Assembly: GCF_003390375.1 (NCBI RefSeq)
Contig: NZ_QUOT01000001.1
Span: 744,001 to 808,000, forward strand
DNA length: 64,000 nt
Direction: 5' to 3'
DNA from: Thalassotalea euphylliae
GTDB lineage: Bacteria; Pseudomonadota; Gammaproteobacteria; Enterobacterales; Alteromonadaceae
Shown: positions 54,312 through 62,005 of the stretch, piece after piece
Position numbering within the stretch: position 1 is the first letter of the stretch
How the letters are laid out: every line of letters begins with the position of its first letter
Position numbers and translations under genes: made by a program
Notes under the pieces: generated by a model
What the model was told of the DNA's origin: nothing
Databases searched by the model: none
What the model saw: only the letters and a program-made list of their open reading frames with translations

Positions 54312-54640
54312 ATAAATCTGCCCTTAGAGTTAAAAACTTATTTGCTTGTGTAACTTAGTTAAACATTAACCAAGCAAATAAGTATCAAAATTTGAATCGT
54401 TATTAATTTACGTTTGTATTCTTGCTTAGAAATAAGTAAGCGATTAATTATTCTTTGCGAAAATACGGGGTGACACTATACATTTTCGTATCTACGCAAA
54501 CAAGTGGCATTTCATTGCTTAGATCAAAAAACCAACGCATTTATTTACTTCCTCAACAACTCTTTGATTTAACTTAATATTAAGCAATTTCAATTCGATT
54601 AATTTACGCATTCATATCGTAGAAAATTCGCTAAATGCCT
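54312..54640. other. Intergenic region adk / ArsP_2 permease
   Basis: 329 bp between two minus-strand genes, containing the adk leader stem-loop at 54336-54383 and presumably the adk promoter. No gene is seen. Confidence 0.5.
54336..54383 (-). promoter_or_regulatory. Stem-loop in the adk leader, attenuator-like
   Basis: Perfect 13-bp inverted repeat (ACTTATTTGCTTG at 54336-54348, CAAGCAAATAAGT at 54371-54383) with a 22-nt loop. On the minus strand it runs into TTTTTAAC 25 bp before the adk ATG. It could attenuate adk, or end a transcript from upstream genes. Confidence 0.5.
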
Positions 54641-55852
54641 TTATTCGAAGACAAAATAATAACCATAAGCAACAATTAGCGCAGGAATAGCCGAATATAG
54701 CGTCGCGACAATGGCAACTTTTGGTGATAAAGCAATCGCTGGAAACAGTGCATCACCATCGTTACTGATGGCATTACCAAGCTGAGCAGACAGCGGAATT
54801 GCACCCGATAAGTACAAAGAAGTGGTGATAATTTGCGGGCCACAACCGGGGATCATGCCCACTAATACCCCCATTAAAGGCGCAGCAGCACCAAAAAGCT
54901 TAAAAGCATTAGTTAAGTCGAATTGACCATAATGCATAACTAATTCAAAGCTTAAAAACGCCATTACTACCCAGCTAGTGACAAAGTTAGTATCAAGCGC
55001 CACCTTTTGAAAAGCTTTGCTTTGTTTGAGCTTTTTATCTTCGGCAACTATTGATTCAAAGTTCGTCACTTCACGGGTAACTGACCATAGAAAAATAAAA
55101 GTGAGTGCAAATAGCGCCCCTAATGCTGATACATGGATATCGCTAACGCTAAATACACCAGCCACATCGACTTGCGCAGCCATCATAAGTCCAACAGTTG
55201 CACCTGGCAGCATTAACCATTGCCAAGCAAGCCCCTGGTAGCGCAACCGACGAGGCACAGTTTGCCTGTGAGCTGAGCTTCGGCTGCTTGAGCATTGTGA
55301 GCATTGATCACTAATGGCGTTATCGACAACCGTCTTGCGAAGGAAATCTGGCCCGTGAATGCGGTTAACCGCAAGTCCCGATAGAATTCCGACAATCAAA
55401 GACATTAATGCCACACCTAGCCCAGTGAGAGGCTCGGCTGCCAAAAGCAAAAATGCCGCGTCGCCCATCGTTGAAGTGAGTACAGCCGCCACAGCGCCAA
55501 ACCCCATTCGCCCACTAACATATTGAGTAATGACAACAATCGCACCACCACAGCCCGGTAAAACACCTAAAACGCTGGCAATAACCACTTGTCGACTCGC
55601 TTGATGGCGTTTGTTTTTTGCTATGGTGAGCTGATAAATTTTATCAGCGAATAGATGATAAACCGCCAGTGTTGCTGCCACAAAAACCGCTACTTGCCAG
55701 AAAGCATCCGCTAACACTGACATAGTAAGTGAACGTGTCTCGGCATTAACAAGTAACACCATGATTATGATTGGGATTAACAAACGGCGGTAATGTGGTA
55801 CTAGCGAGCGCAGCGAAAATACGTCAAATTTATCTAAGAGGGAAAACGGCAT
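54641..55852 (-). CDS. ArsP_2-type 10-TM metal permease (putative Mn/heavy-metal exporter)
   Basis: A 403-residue membrane protein with about ten helices in two related halves. Each half carries the same motif: VLPGCGGAIVVITQY with later MGDAAFLLLA, and MIPGCGPQIITTSLY with later NDGDALFPAIA. This fits the ArsP_2 family (putative 10-TM heavy-metal exporter, often labelled manganese transporter). A central loop contains a Cys/Ser/His-rich patch (DQCSQCSSSRSSAHRQ). It is the last gene of the minus-strand run that includes sodX and sodN, 138 bp behind sodX, so nickel or manganese handling is plausible but not shown. Confidence 0.8.
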   Translation of the reverse strand: MPFSLLDKFDVFSLRSLVPHYRRLLIPIIIMVLLVNAETRSLTMSVLADAFWQVAVFVAATLAVYHLFADKIYQLTIAKNKRHQASRQVVIASVLGVLPGCGGAIVVITQYVSGRMGFGAVAAVLTSTMGDAAFLLLAAEPLTGLGVALMSLIVGILSGLAVNRIHGPDFLRKTVVDNAISDQCSQCSSSRSSAHRQTVPRRLRYQGLAWQWLMLPGATVGLMMAAQVDVAGVFSVSDIHVSALGALFALTFIFLWSVTREVTNFESIVAEDKKLKQSKAFQKVALDTNFVTSWVVMAFLSFELVMHYGQFDLTNAFKLFGAAAPLMGVLVGMIPGCGPQIITTSLYLSGAIPLSAQLGNAISNDGDALFPAIALSPKVAIVATLYSAIPALIVAYGYYFVFE

Positions 55853-55990
55853 AAGGTACTTATCTTGTGACTAAATGGACGAGCAAGCAGAGTAAGTTCA
55901 CATAGCTATAGTTGGACCTTTGGTAAACTGCACCGAACATGCTTTGTAAGTTTTGGAATATGAATACAGAATGACACACAATAGTTAGTG

Positions 55991-56290
55991 TTAATTATTG
56001 GGTTTGAATATTCTGATCACTCGGCCCAATACTTGTGTTTTATTTGCAGGGCCAAGCACTTCCACAGGCACACTTGCAGCATTTTCTCCTTTACTCCAAA
56101 TCAAGCCATTGTGATCAACCACAGCAACGGTTTTCACAATAATCCCGTATTCAGGATGATCTATAAGTAAACGTTGACCGGGCTTTATTGGCATAAAGTT
56201 GAGCCATTTGGCGGCCAAAATAAAGCACCCCTGCGGAATAACGGGCGCCATACTATGGCCTTTAACTTTCCAAATTTTTAATCCAAGCAT
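55991..56290 (-). CDS. sodX: NiSOD maturation protease, S24/signal-peptidase-like
   Basis: A 99-residue serine protease-like protein. KGHSMAPVIPQG gives nucleophile S13, and GIIVKTVAVVD gives the general base K53, the Ser-Lys pair of S24/S26 peptidases. It should cut the SodN leader so that His becomes residue 1 and can bind nickel. It lies 30 bp downstream of sodN on the same strand. Unlike signal peptidases it has no obvious TM anchor, which suits a cytoplasmic substrate. Confidence 0.88.
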   Translation of the reverse strand: MLGLKIWKVKGHSMAPVIPQGCFILAAKWLNFMPIKPGQRLLIDHPEYGIIVKTVAVVDHNGLIWSKGENAASVPVEVLGPANKTQVLGRVIRIFKPNN

Positions 56291-56320
56291 AGTGATTTAA
56301 TCCAGAACAAAAGCCAACGC

Positions 56321-56830
56321 TTAACCTTCAGCCTTTAGGTCTGGGTAAACTAAGTTTTCACTTGGCGGATAAGGGCAAGTTGCCGTGTAAGTTGCTACGC
56401 CTTTAGTTTGCCAAAAAATATCAGCGAATTGATTAACTTTGTCTAGTAACTTCAATGTTGCCGTGCGGTCAATATGTTGTTTAGCGAATGATGCCGCTAA
56501 CATAATTTCGTGGGTTAACTGGTGCAATTCAGGATGTGCATCAAGTTGCGGCTGTTTAATATAGTCGCCCCAGATAACGCGAATTTCTTCCTTAACAATT
56601 TTGCCGTGGCTTTCTTTTTCGGCAACTAGTCGATTGAATGTCGCTTGTTGCTCAAAGCTTAGCTGTTCATGGGCTTTTAATTCTTCCAGCAAATCAACCA
56701 TACGAATCATTCTTAACACCGCTAGTTGTGCCGACATTGGGTCATAAATTTTGCAAGGTATATCGCAATGCGCAGACGCGGTATCAAAAGGATCTTTCTT
56801 ATCAAGTTGGCTTAGTATTTCAAAAATCAT
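56321..56830 (-). CDS. sodN: Nickel superoxide dismutase
   Basis: Dismutates superoxide with Ni. The nickel hook HCDIPCKIYDP is at residues 21-31, after a 20-residue leader (MIFEILSQLDKKDPFDTASA) to be removed by SodX. After cleavage the ligands are His1, Cys2, Cys6 and the N-terminal amine; Tyr9 of the hook is kept. The rest is the four-helix bundle, with a Cys/Pro-rich C-terminal extension (TATCPYPPSENLVYPD) beyond Streptomyces SodN. The ATG at 56830 has AGGAG eight bases upstream; the TTG at 56848 is less likely. About 169 residues before processing. Confidence 0.95.
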   Translation of the reverse strand: MIFEILSQLDKKDPFDTASAHCDIPCKIYDPMSAQLAVLRMIRMVDLLEELKAHEQLSFEQQATFNRLVAEKESHGKIVKEEIRVIWGDYIKQPQLDAHPELHQLTHEIMLAASFAKQHIDRTATLKLLDKVNQFADIFWQTKGVATYTATCPYPPSENLVYPDLKAEG

Positions 56831-56858
56831 TTTATTCTCTCCTATCAATCAAGCGCCG

Positions 56859-57053
56859 TTACTTTTGCTCTTTCGAATTACCTGCGTGTTTTTTCTTGAG
56901 ACGAAACGCTATGGCAAAAGCCAATCCAATTGGCGCTAGCCATAGTAAATGTATTAACATCGCCATCGGGTCACTGTGATCGTGACCTGGGTGGGCGAAA
57001 GATAAACTTGAAAAGGTCACCGCCATTAATAAGCATAAAATGCGCATTGTCAT
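56859..57053 (-). CDS. His-rich membrane microprotein (HupE-N-terminus-like)
   Basis: 64 residues. A signal peptide (about 1-20, cut after SFA) leaves a mature start HPGHDHSDPMAML, then one TM helix (HLLWLAPIGLAFAIAFRL) and a basic tail (KKKHAGNSKEQK). The HPGHDH motif after the leader resembles the mature start of HupE/UreJ nickel transporters, but the remaining helices are missing. GGAG precedes the ATG by seven bases. The gap to sodN is 28 bp. A nickel-delivery or metal-buffering role is inference. Confidence 0.78.
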   Translation of the reverse strand: MTMRILCLLMAVTFSSLSFAHPGHDHSDPMAMLIHLLWLAPIGLAFAIAFRLKKKHAGNSKEQK

Positions 57054-57072
57054 TGTTGTTCTCCGTACTAAT

Positions 57073-57111
57073 TAGCTATGTTAACTACGTATGTTAACTA
57101 TCTATGTTTGC
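57073..57111. repeat. Three 13-bp direct repeats
   Basis: TAGCTATGTTAAC, TACGTATGTTAAC and TATCTATGTTTGC follow one another in the 151-bp gap between the microprotein and the helical-repeat gene. Significance unknown. Confidence 0.6.
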
Positions 57112-57204
57112 TGGCTTAGTTGATTGCCTTAGCTGCTTATCTGAGCTACTTATATGAGCTATGAAATGCTGAGAAATGTCACGAAGCTTGCCATTAAATC
57201 CGCT

Positions 57205-57669
57205 TTAATGAATCTGCGAAGCGTCTTGACTCAACAATTGCTCCATCGATTCCAGCTTGTCCTTGCAGCCTTCACAGATTGGATGCTTTTGTGCGAATTG
57301 CATTATTGGCGCTAAGGTCAAACTTAAACCTTTAAACGCGATAAGCTTGATATCTTCGTCTTGCACTTCTGACTCGGTAACTTCGATTAGGTACTCATGT
57401 GGCACCATCAAAAATCGCAAGCTCACTTCTAACCTGCCCATTTCTTCATACAGTGATGACAGGTTGTGGCAAGTGCATATCCAAGCCATCAGGGTATCAG
57501 CGCACTTTGGCGAGCTGCGGTATTGGTGGGCGAGCAAGTCATACGCTTCACTGTAAAAAAACTCTGCTTGTTGAAACTGCTGTTCGTGAAAAGATTCGTT
57601 ACCCAGCTTCAACAATGATTGCCACTGGCTTAGGTCTTGATAATCGTGATTTTTATGACTGTGCTCCAT
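57205..57669 (-). CDS. Helical-repeat (TPR-like) protein with His/Cys motifs
   Basis: 154 residues, no signal peptide. The N-terminus MEHSHKNHDYQ has three His. TPR-like helices follow (LLKLGNESFHEQQFQQAEFF, then AWICTCHNLSSLYEEMGR). A late HPICEGCKDKLE contains CxxC. I do not recognise a family with certainty; it may be DUF2753-like. It lies 10 bp behind the cupredoxin gene and upstream of sodN, so a metal-chaperone or scaffold role is possible. Confidence 0.65.
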   Translation of the reverse strand: MEHSHKNHDYQDLSQWQSLLKLGNESFHEQQFQQAEFFYSEAYDLLAHQYRSSPKCADTLMAWICTCHNLSSLYEEMGRLEVSLRFLMVPHEYLIEVTESEVQDEDIKLIAFKGLSLTLAPIMQFAQKHPICEGCKDKLESMEQLLSQDASQIH

Positions 57670-57679
57670 GCGCCCTCTC

Positions 57680-58165
57680 CTACTTCACTTGTGCCAAATA
57701 ACTTGCCACGCGTTCTTTATTCATGACGACGCCAGCACCAACCGTTTCCCATTGTTTTTTCACATCGCCTAGATTGTCTGCACTATCAACTTGAATAACA
57801 CCTAGCATACCCATGACAAAATGCGGCGTGCATTTATAGAGGTAAACACCCTGCTCATCGAAGGTGTAGGTAAACTTCTGACCCATAGTGCTAGAAAATT
57901 TCTTCGCAGCACTCGGAATGGCAACAGATTCAACATTATGGGTTACATCGGCTGGCACAAAGGTCACCGTATCGCCTTTCGCAATTTTTAAATAACCTGG
58001 AGACATCACCATGGTTTGACCGCTACCATCGGCAGTTAATAACTGTACCTCATGGTTTTTAGCCGCAGCGACATTATTGGCACACAATGCAAGCAGCGCA
58101 CATAGCCCGATAAAGGTAAAGAATTGGGTGGCTAAATCACGCGCAGAATCTAATTTGGTTCTCAT
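57680..58165 (-). CDS. Pseudoazurin-like cupredoxin
   Basis: Secreted type I copper protein, about 161 residues from the ATG at 58165; the frame extends to 58213. The signal peptide ends near NNVAAAK. Copper ligands are visible: His in PADVTHNVESV, Cys and His in LYKCTPHFVMG, and Met in MGMLGVIQV. It carries single electrons in the periplasm. A C-terminal helical extension (LGDVKKQWETVGAGVV) is typical of pseudoazurins. It is the first gene of the run leading to sodN. A Fur-like site lies about 145 bp upstream. Confidence 0.85.
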   Translation of the reverse strand: MRTKLDSARDLATQFFTFIGLCALLALCANNVAAAKNHEVQLLTADGSGQTMVMSPGYLKIAKGDTVTFVPADVTHNVESVAIPSAAKKFSSTMGQKFTYTFDEQGVYLYKCTPHFVMGMLGVIQVDSADNLGDVKKQWETVGAGVVMNKERVASYLAQVK

Positions 58166-58213
58166 AGTGGTTCTCGTATTTGTCTGATGTTGTTTCACAT
58201 GTAGTCGCGTCAC

Positions 58214-58667
58214 GATTCACGTATTGACGCTTTGAAAAATAACGTATCGAAATATCAGGCACTGACTTATCTTCTCTTGGTCTCTATGCACAGCGCTAAC
58301 ACCTAAATAGTAATCGTTATCATTTAGATCATCAATAACTAATTTGGAATTTTTACAAAGTTGTTTTTATAGCCGCCTTTCACAACTGCTATAACCAGCC
58401 CACAAATAACATGCTCAACAGCATCAATTGCGTTTGTCGACTAGGGTATTGGCTATTTAAGGTAAGAGCTGGTGGCGAGTCAGTTCATAAAGAAAACGAG
58501 CAAGAGAGATTTGCTGGCACAATTAACCTAGTAAACAAGGTTCAAGTTGCTTCTCTTTATCGCCAGCTAGCTAATTTGATAAACTGAGCGCTTGCTAAAC
58601 TCAGGTTTAACTCAGTTTTTAAGGTTAAGCTTGGGTTTAGTTCAGGTTTAAAACAAGTCTAATTAGA
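58214..58667. other. Divergent intergenic region cupredoxin / GNAT
   Basis: 454 bp. Contains the Fur-like site at 58309-58327 and a series of imperfect repeats of CAGGTTTA/CAGTTTTTAAGG type at about 58600-58650 before the GNAT gene. No gene is seen. Confidence 0.5.
58309..58327. promoter_or_regulatory. Fur-box-like site upstream of the NiSOD run
   Basis: AGTAATCGTTATCATTTAG matches about 12 of 19 positions of the Fur consensus, with a perfect TTATCATT half. It is 144 bp upstream of the cupredoxin start. Confidence 0.45.
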
Positions 58668-59147
58668 ATGGAATTTATGAGCGTTAATATCCGCACTGGC
58701 ACCATCGAAGAGGTGCTTACCATTAATAGTCAAATTCCTGAGTTTGACGCTAAATTAACAAATGAGAAGCTATCAAGCCGACTGGCTCATACGCCAAGCT
58801 TAATTTTGGTCGCCACTATGCAAACACGCGCGAGTATTAATGACCGAGATAACCAAGCATTAGTGGCCTATAAAATTGGCTACGCCACCAGCGGCAGTGA
58901 ATTTTACAGTTGGTTAGGCGGCGTTGTACCCGCGTACAGAAAATTAGGGATTGCCAACCAGCTCAGAAACAAGCAAGAAAAATGGGCAACTAAAAACGGA
59001 TACCGTTACCTGCGGGTAAAGTCAATGAATCGGTTCCCGGCCATGCTGCAGCTATTAATAGCAAACGGCTACCGTATTGAAGGATATGAAGATAATGGTA
59101 CGCCTGATAACAGTAAAATACTGTTCTATAAGTTGCTCTGCGAATAG
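58668..59147 (+). CDS. GNAT-family N-acetyltransferase
   Basis: A 159-residue acyltransferase. The acetyl-CoA motif A is GGVVPAYRKLGIANQLRN, motif B is NGYRYLRVKSMNRFPAMLQL, and the end NGYRIEGYED is typical. Substrate unknown. Both ATG 58668 and ATG 58677 (MSVNIRTG) are possible starts. It stands alone, with the palindromic element 50 bp downstream. Confidence 0.9.
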   Translation: MEFMSVNIRTGTIEEVLTINSQIPEFDAKLTNEKLSSRLAHTPSLILVATMQTRASINDRDNQALVAYKIGYATSGSEFYSWLGGVVPAYRKLGIANQLRNKQEKWATKNGYRYLRVKSMNRFPAMLQLLIANGYRIEGYEDNGTPDNSKILFYKLLCE

Positions 59148-59197
59148 CCACCGATTAAGCTGCCACAACATTAAACAACGGCTTTTAGCCTTATTCA

Positions 59198-59448
59198 ATA
59201 CCAATTTGATTAATTATTTAGTCTCTCAGAATTGCATAAGCAGTATTAGAACAAACGAAATTTATGACGATATAGTTGTTATTTTATGCGGTTATCATGC
59301 TGCTTATGCATTCCCAAGGGCGAGTTTTAAAGGCTCATATACTGCGTTATGCCATTTTACAAGGGAATAACCATTCTCTACACGCCAAGCCTTGTCTATG
59401 AGCCTTTAAATTCTCGCTGAGTGATCAAATAATTACTCAATTTGGTAT
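59198..59448. mobile_element. MITE-like palindromic element, 251 bp
   Basis: Terminal inverted repeats of about 32 bp (59198-59229, starting ATACCAATTTGATTAATTA, and 59417-59448) match at about 27 positions. Inside are two more stems: a perfect 11-bp pair (59233-59243 with 59300-59310) and a 19-20-bp pair with one bulge (59320-59339 with 59397-59416). The whole folds as a branched cruciform. It carries no transposase and no obvious target duplication. Confidence 0.8.
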
Positions 59449-59463
59449 AAGACAGGCCAGCCG

Positions 59464-59491
59464 AAATAAAAAAGGCGCCAGTTGGCGCCTT
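59464..59491 (-). terminator. Terminator of htpG
   Basis: AAGGCGCCA pairs with TGGCGCCTT across a 2-nt loop (59472-59491). On the minus strand it is followed by TTTTTATTT. Confidence 0.9.
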
Positions 59492-59524
59492 AGTGTTTTC
59501 ATAAAGAGCGATTATTCTCGCACT

Positions 59525-61486
59525 TTATTTAGCTAAGCTCATCATTAGTTTATTCAGCTTAGCAACGAATGATGCAGGGTCGCTTAAGCTGCCACGCTCT
59601 GCTAGTGTCGCTTGCTCAAATAACACTTCAATCCACTGGTTAAATTTGTCATCGTCTTGCTCATCGGCAATGTGTTTAACTAGCTCGTGCTCGGCGTTAA
59701 TTTCAAAGATTGGTTGAGTTTCTGGCACTTCTTGACCTACAGATGCCATTAATTTTTGCATCTGAATACTCATATCATCTTCGGCAGTTACAATAACGGC
59801 TGGCGAGTCCGTTAAGCGGTTAGAAATTTTAACGTCTTGTACTTTGTCGCCCAACGCTGCTTTCATTCGCTTGGCTACTGAATCAAACTCTTGCTCAAGT
59901 TTTTCTTGTGCTTCTTTTGATTCTTCATCTTCCATACCGCTTAGGTCAACACCACCGCGCGCAACAGATTGTAGTTGCTTACCATCAAATTCAGTTAAGT
60001 GACTAACTAACCATTCATCGATGCGGTCAGATAGCAATAAGACTTCAATACCTTTCTTACGGAATACTTCCAGGTGCGGGCTGTTTTTCGCTGCGGCGAA
60101 ACTGTCGGCAACCACGTAGTAAATTTTGTCTTGGCCTTCTTTCATGCGCTCAACGTACTCAGGTAACGACACGTTTTGCACGCTTGAATCTTCGTTAGTT
60201 GACGCAAAGCGCAATAGCTTACCGATTTGCTCTTTGTTGGCCATATCTTCAGCTGGACCTTCTTTTAGCACTTGGCCAAATTCGTTCCAGAATGATTGAT
60301 ATTGCTCTTGGTCTTTCTTACCTAGTTTCTCAAGCATTTTAAGTACGCGCTTAGTACAACCCTTACGGATCGCTTGCGTGACTTTGTTGTCTTGTAAAAT
60401 TTCACGCGATACGTTTAGTGGCAAGTCGTTCGAGTCTAATAAACCTTTCACGAAACGCAGGTAAGTCGGCATAAATTGCTCTGCGTCATCCATAATGAAA
60501 ACGCGTTGCACGTATAGTTTTAAACCGTGTTGCTTTTCGCGATTGTATAAATCAAATGGAGCCTTGCTCGGAATATAAAGTAGTGACGTGTACTCAGTTG
60601 TACCTTCTACCTTGTTGTGCTCCCAAAGCATTGGCTCTGCATAGTCGTGCGAAACGTGCTTGTAGAATTCTTTGTATTCTTCATCGCTGACATCTGCTTT
60701 TTCACGTGTCCAAAGCGCAGTTGCTTTGTTTACGGCTTCCCACTTGGCAGGCTCTGCGTCACGCGCTTCAGTTGCAGGGCGAATCACATTACCTTCGTCG
60801 TCTTTTTCTTCCGGTTGTGCTTCTACCGCTGGAATTTCCGGTGTTAGCATTTCAACCGATACTGAGATGTGATCTGAGTACTTAGTGACAATTGACTTTA
60901 AGCGCCAGTCATCTAGGAATTCATTTTCTTCTTCTTTTAAGTGAAGAATAATGTCGGTACCACGGCCTGACTTTTCGATTTGGCGAGTAGTAAACTCACC
61001 CTCACCTTCACTTTGCCATTCCACACCTTCGCTTGAAGCAACACCGGCAGCACGAGAGCGCACAGTGACTTTGTCAGCAACGATAAACGCTGAGTAGAAA
61101 CCCACACCGAATTGACCGATTAATTGTGAGTCTGACGCTTGGTCGCCAGATAGTTTAGAGAAGAACTCAGCCGTACCTGATTTTGCAATAGTACCTAAGT
61201 GAGCGATGATCTCGTCACTTGTCATACCAATACCGTTATCAGAAATGGTAACTGTGTTGTTTTCCTTATCGGCACTTACGCGAACACGTAATTCACCGTC
61301 ACCTTCAAAAAGATCAGCGTTTTGTAAGGCTTTAAAACGTAATTTGTCTGACGCATCCGCCGCGTTTGATACTAACTCACGTAGGAAAATCTCTTTGTTA
61401 GAGTATAGTGAGTGAATCATTAGTTGAAGTAATTGCTTTACTTCAGTTTGAAAACCATGAACTTCTTTTTGACCTGTCTCAGACAT
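59525..61486 (-). CDS. htpG: Hsp90-family chaperone HtpG
   Basis: Dimeric ATP-dependent chaperone, about 653 residues. The GHKL ATPase domain shows NKEIFLRELVSNAADA, TISDNGIGM, and IGQFGVGFYSAF; the middle domain has FDLYNREKQHGLKLYVQRVF and LPLNVSREILQ. The C-terminal dimerisation domain follows. AGGAG is nine bases before the ATG at 61486 (MSETGQKEV), while the ATG at 61495 is too close to it. A heat-shock-type promoter lies about 90 bp upstream. An acidic insert (AQPEEKDDEGNVIRP) lies near residue 225. Confidence 0.98.
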   Translation of the reverse strand: MSETGQKEVHGFQTEVKQLLQLMIHSLYSNKEIFLRELVSNAADASDKLRFKALQNADLFEGDGELRVRVSADKENNTVTISDNGIGMTSDEIIAHLGTIAKSGTAEFFSKLSGDQASDSQLIGQFGVGFYSAFIVADKVTVRSRAAGVASSEGVEWQSEGEGEFTTRQIEKSGRGTDIILHLKEEENEFLDDWRLKSIVTKYSDHISVSVEMLTPEIPAVEAQPEEKDDEGNVIRPATEARDAEPAKWEAVNKATALWTREKADVSDEEYKEFYKHVSHDYAEPMLWEHNKVEGTTEYTSLLYIPSKAPFDLYNREKQHGLKLYVQRVFIMDDAEQFMPTYLRFVKGLLDSNDLPLNVSREILQDNKVTQAIRKGCTKRVLKMLEKLGKKDQEQYQSFWNEFGQVLKEGPAEDMANKEQIGKLLRFASTNEDSSVQNVSLPEYVERMKEGQDKIYYVVADSFAAAKNSPHLEVFRKKGIEVLLLSDRIDEWLVSHLTEFDGKQLQSVARGGVDLSGMEDEESKEAQEKLEQEFDSVAKRMKAALGDKVQDVKISNRLTDSPAVIVTAEDDMSIQMQKLMASVGQEVPETQPIFEINAEHELVKHIADEQDDDKFNQWIEVLFEQATLAERGSLSDPASFVAKLNKLMMSLAK

Positions 61487-61575
61487 CTGAAACATCTCCT
61501 ATCTGAACTCAAAATAACCAATGTAGCGCTAATTTAGGCAAGCTAGCCGCTACGCTACTTTTTACTTAACAGGAG

Positions 61576-61603
61576 ATATGGGGATAGTGTTTTTGAATTC
61601 AAG
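61576..61603 (-). promoter_or_regulatory. Sigma-32 (RpoH) type promoter of htpG
   Basis: On the minus strand CTTGAA (61598-61603), a 14-bp spacer and CCCCATAT (61576-61583) match the sigma-32 consensus CTTGAAA/CCCCATNT almost fully. It lies 90 bp upstream of the htpG ATG. Confidence 0.8.
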
Positions 61604-61670
61604 AAAATTTATTAGAGATTTTTGAAGTGGGCTTTTACATCAACTTGATTGAGGTAAAAACAAGCAGATA

Positions 61671-61955
61671 CTATTCCGTTAGTACAGAGTAACTCTCAAA
61701 TTCAACTTTTTCATAACTACCACTATCAAGCTTGAGGGTATGAAACGCTGGCTCGCCCTCTTCATCGACAAAGTTAATCTCTAACCATAGTTCGTTATAC
61801 TCATCAATCATCCACACTTTATGCAGCAAATTAGAGTCCGCTGAGTTTTGATAAAGCTGGTAGGTGACATAAAGCTCATGTTCAGGTTTATCAGCGATAG
61901 CAAGAAGATCCGCTGGTACAGAGATGACATTGATAAGAAAGTTAACTGTTTTCAT
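61671..61955 (-). CDS. Hypothetical protein (94 residues)
   Basis: A small acidic protein with alternating beta-like segments (YVTYQLYQNS, VWMIDEYNELWLEINFVDEEG). No signal peptide or TM helix and no recognised family. A well-formed ATG follows AAACAAGGTT. It lies between htpG and nhaR, on the same strand as both. Confidence 0.65.
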   Translation of the reverse strand: MKTVNFLINVISVPADLLAIADKPEHELYVTYQLYQNSADSNLLHKVWMIDEYNELWLEINFVDEEGEPAFHTLKLDSGSYEKVEFESYSVLTE

Positions 61956-62005
61956 AACCTTGTTTTTTTATAGCTGCATAACTGATAGACGATAAATTTG
62001 TTGGT

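Larger units (their letters stand above)
59148..59524. other. Intergenic region GNAT / htpG
   Basis: 377 bp almost filled by the 251-bp palindromic element (59198-59448) and the htpG terminator (59464-59491). Confidence 0.7.
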
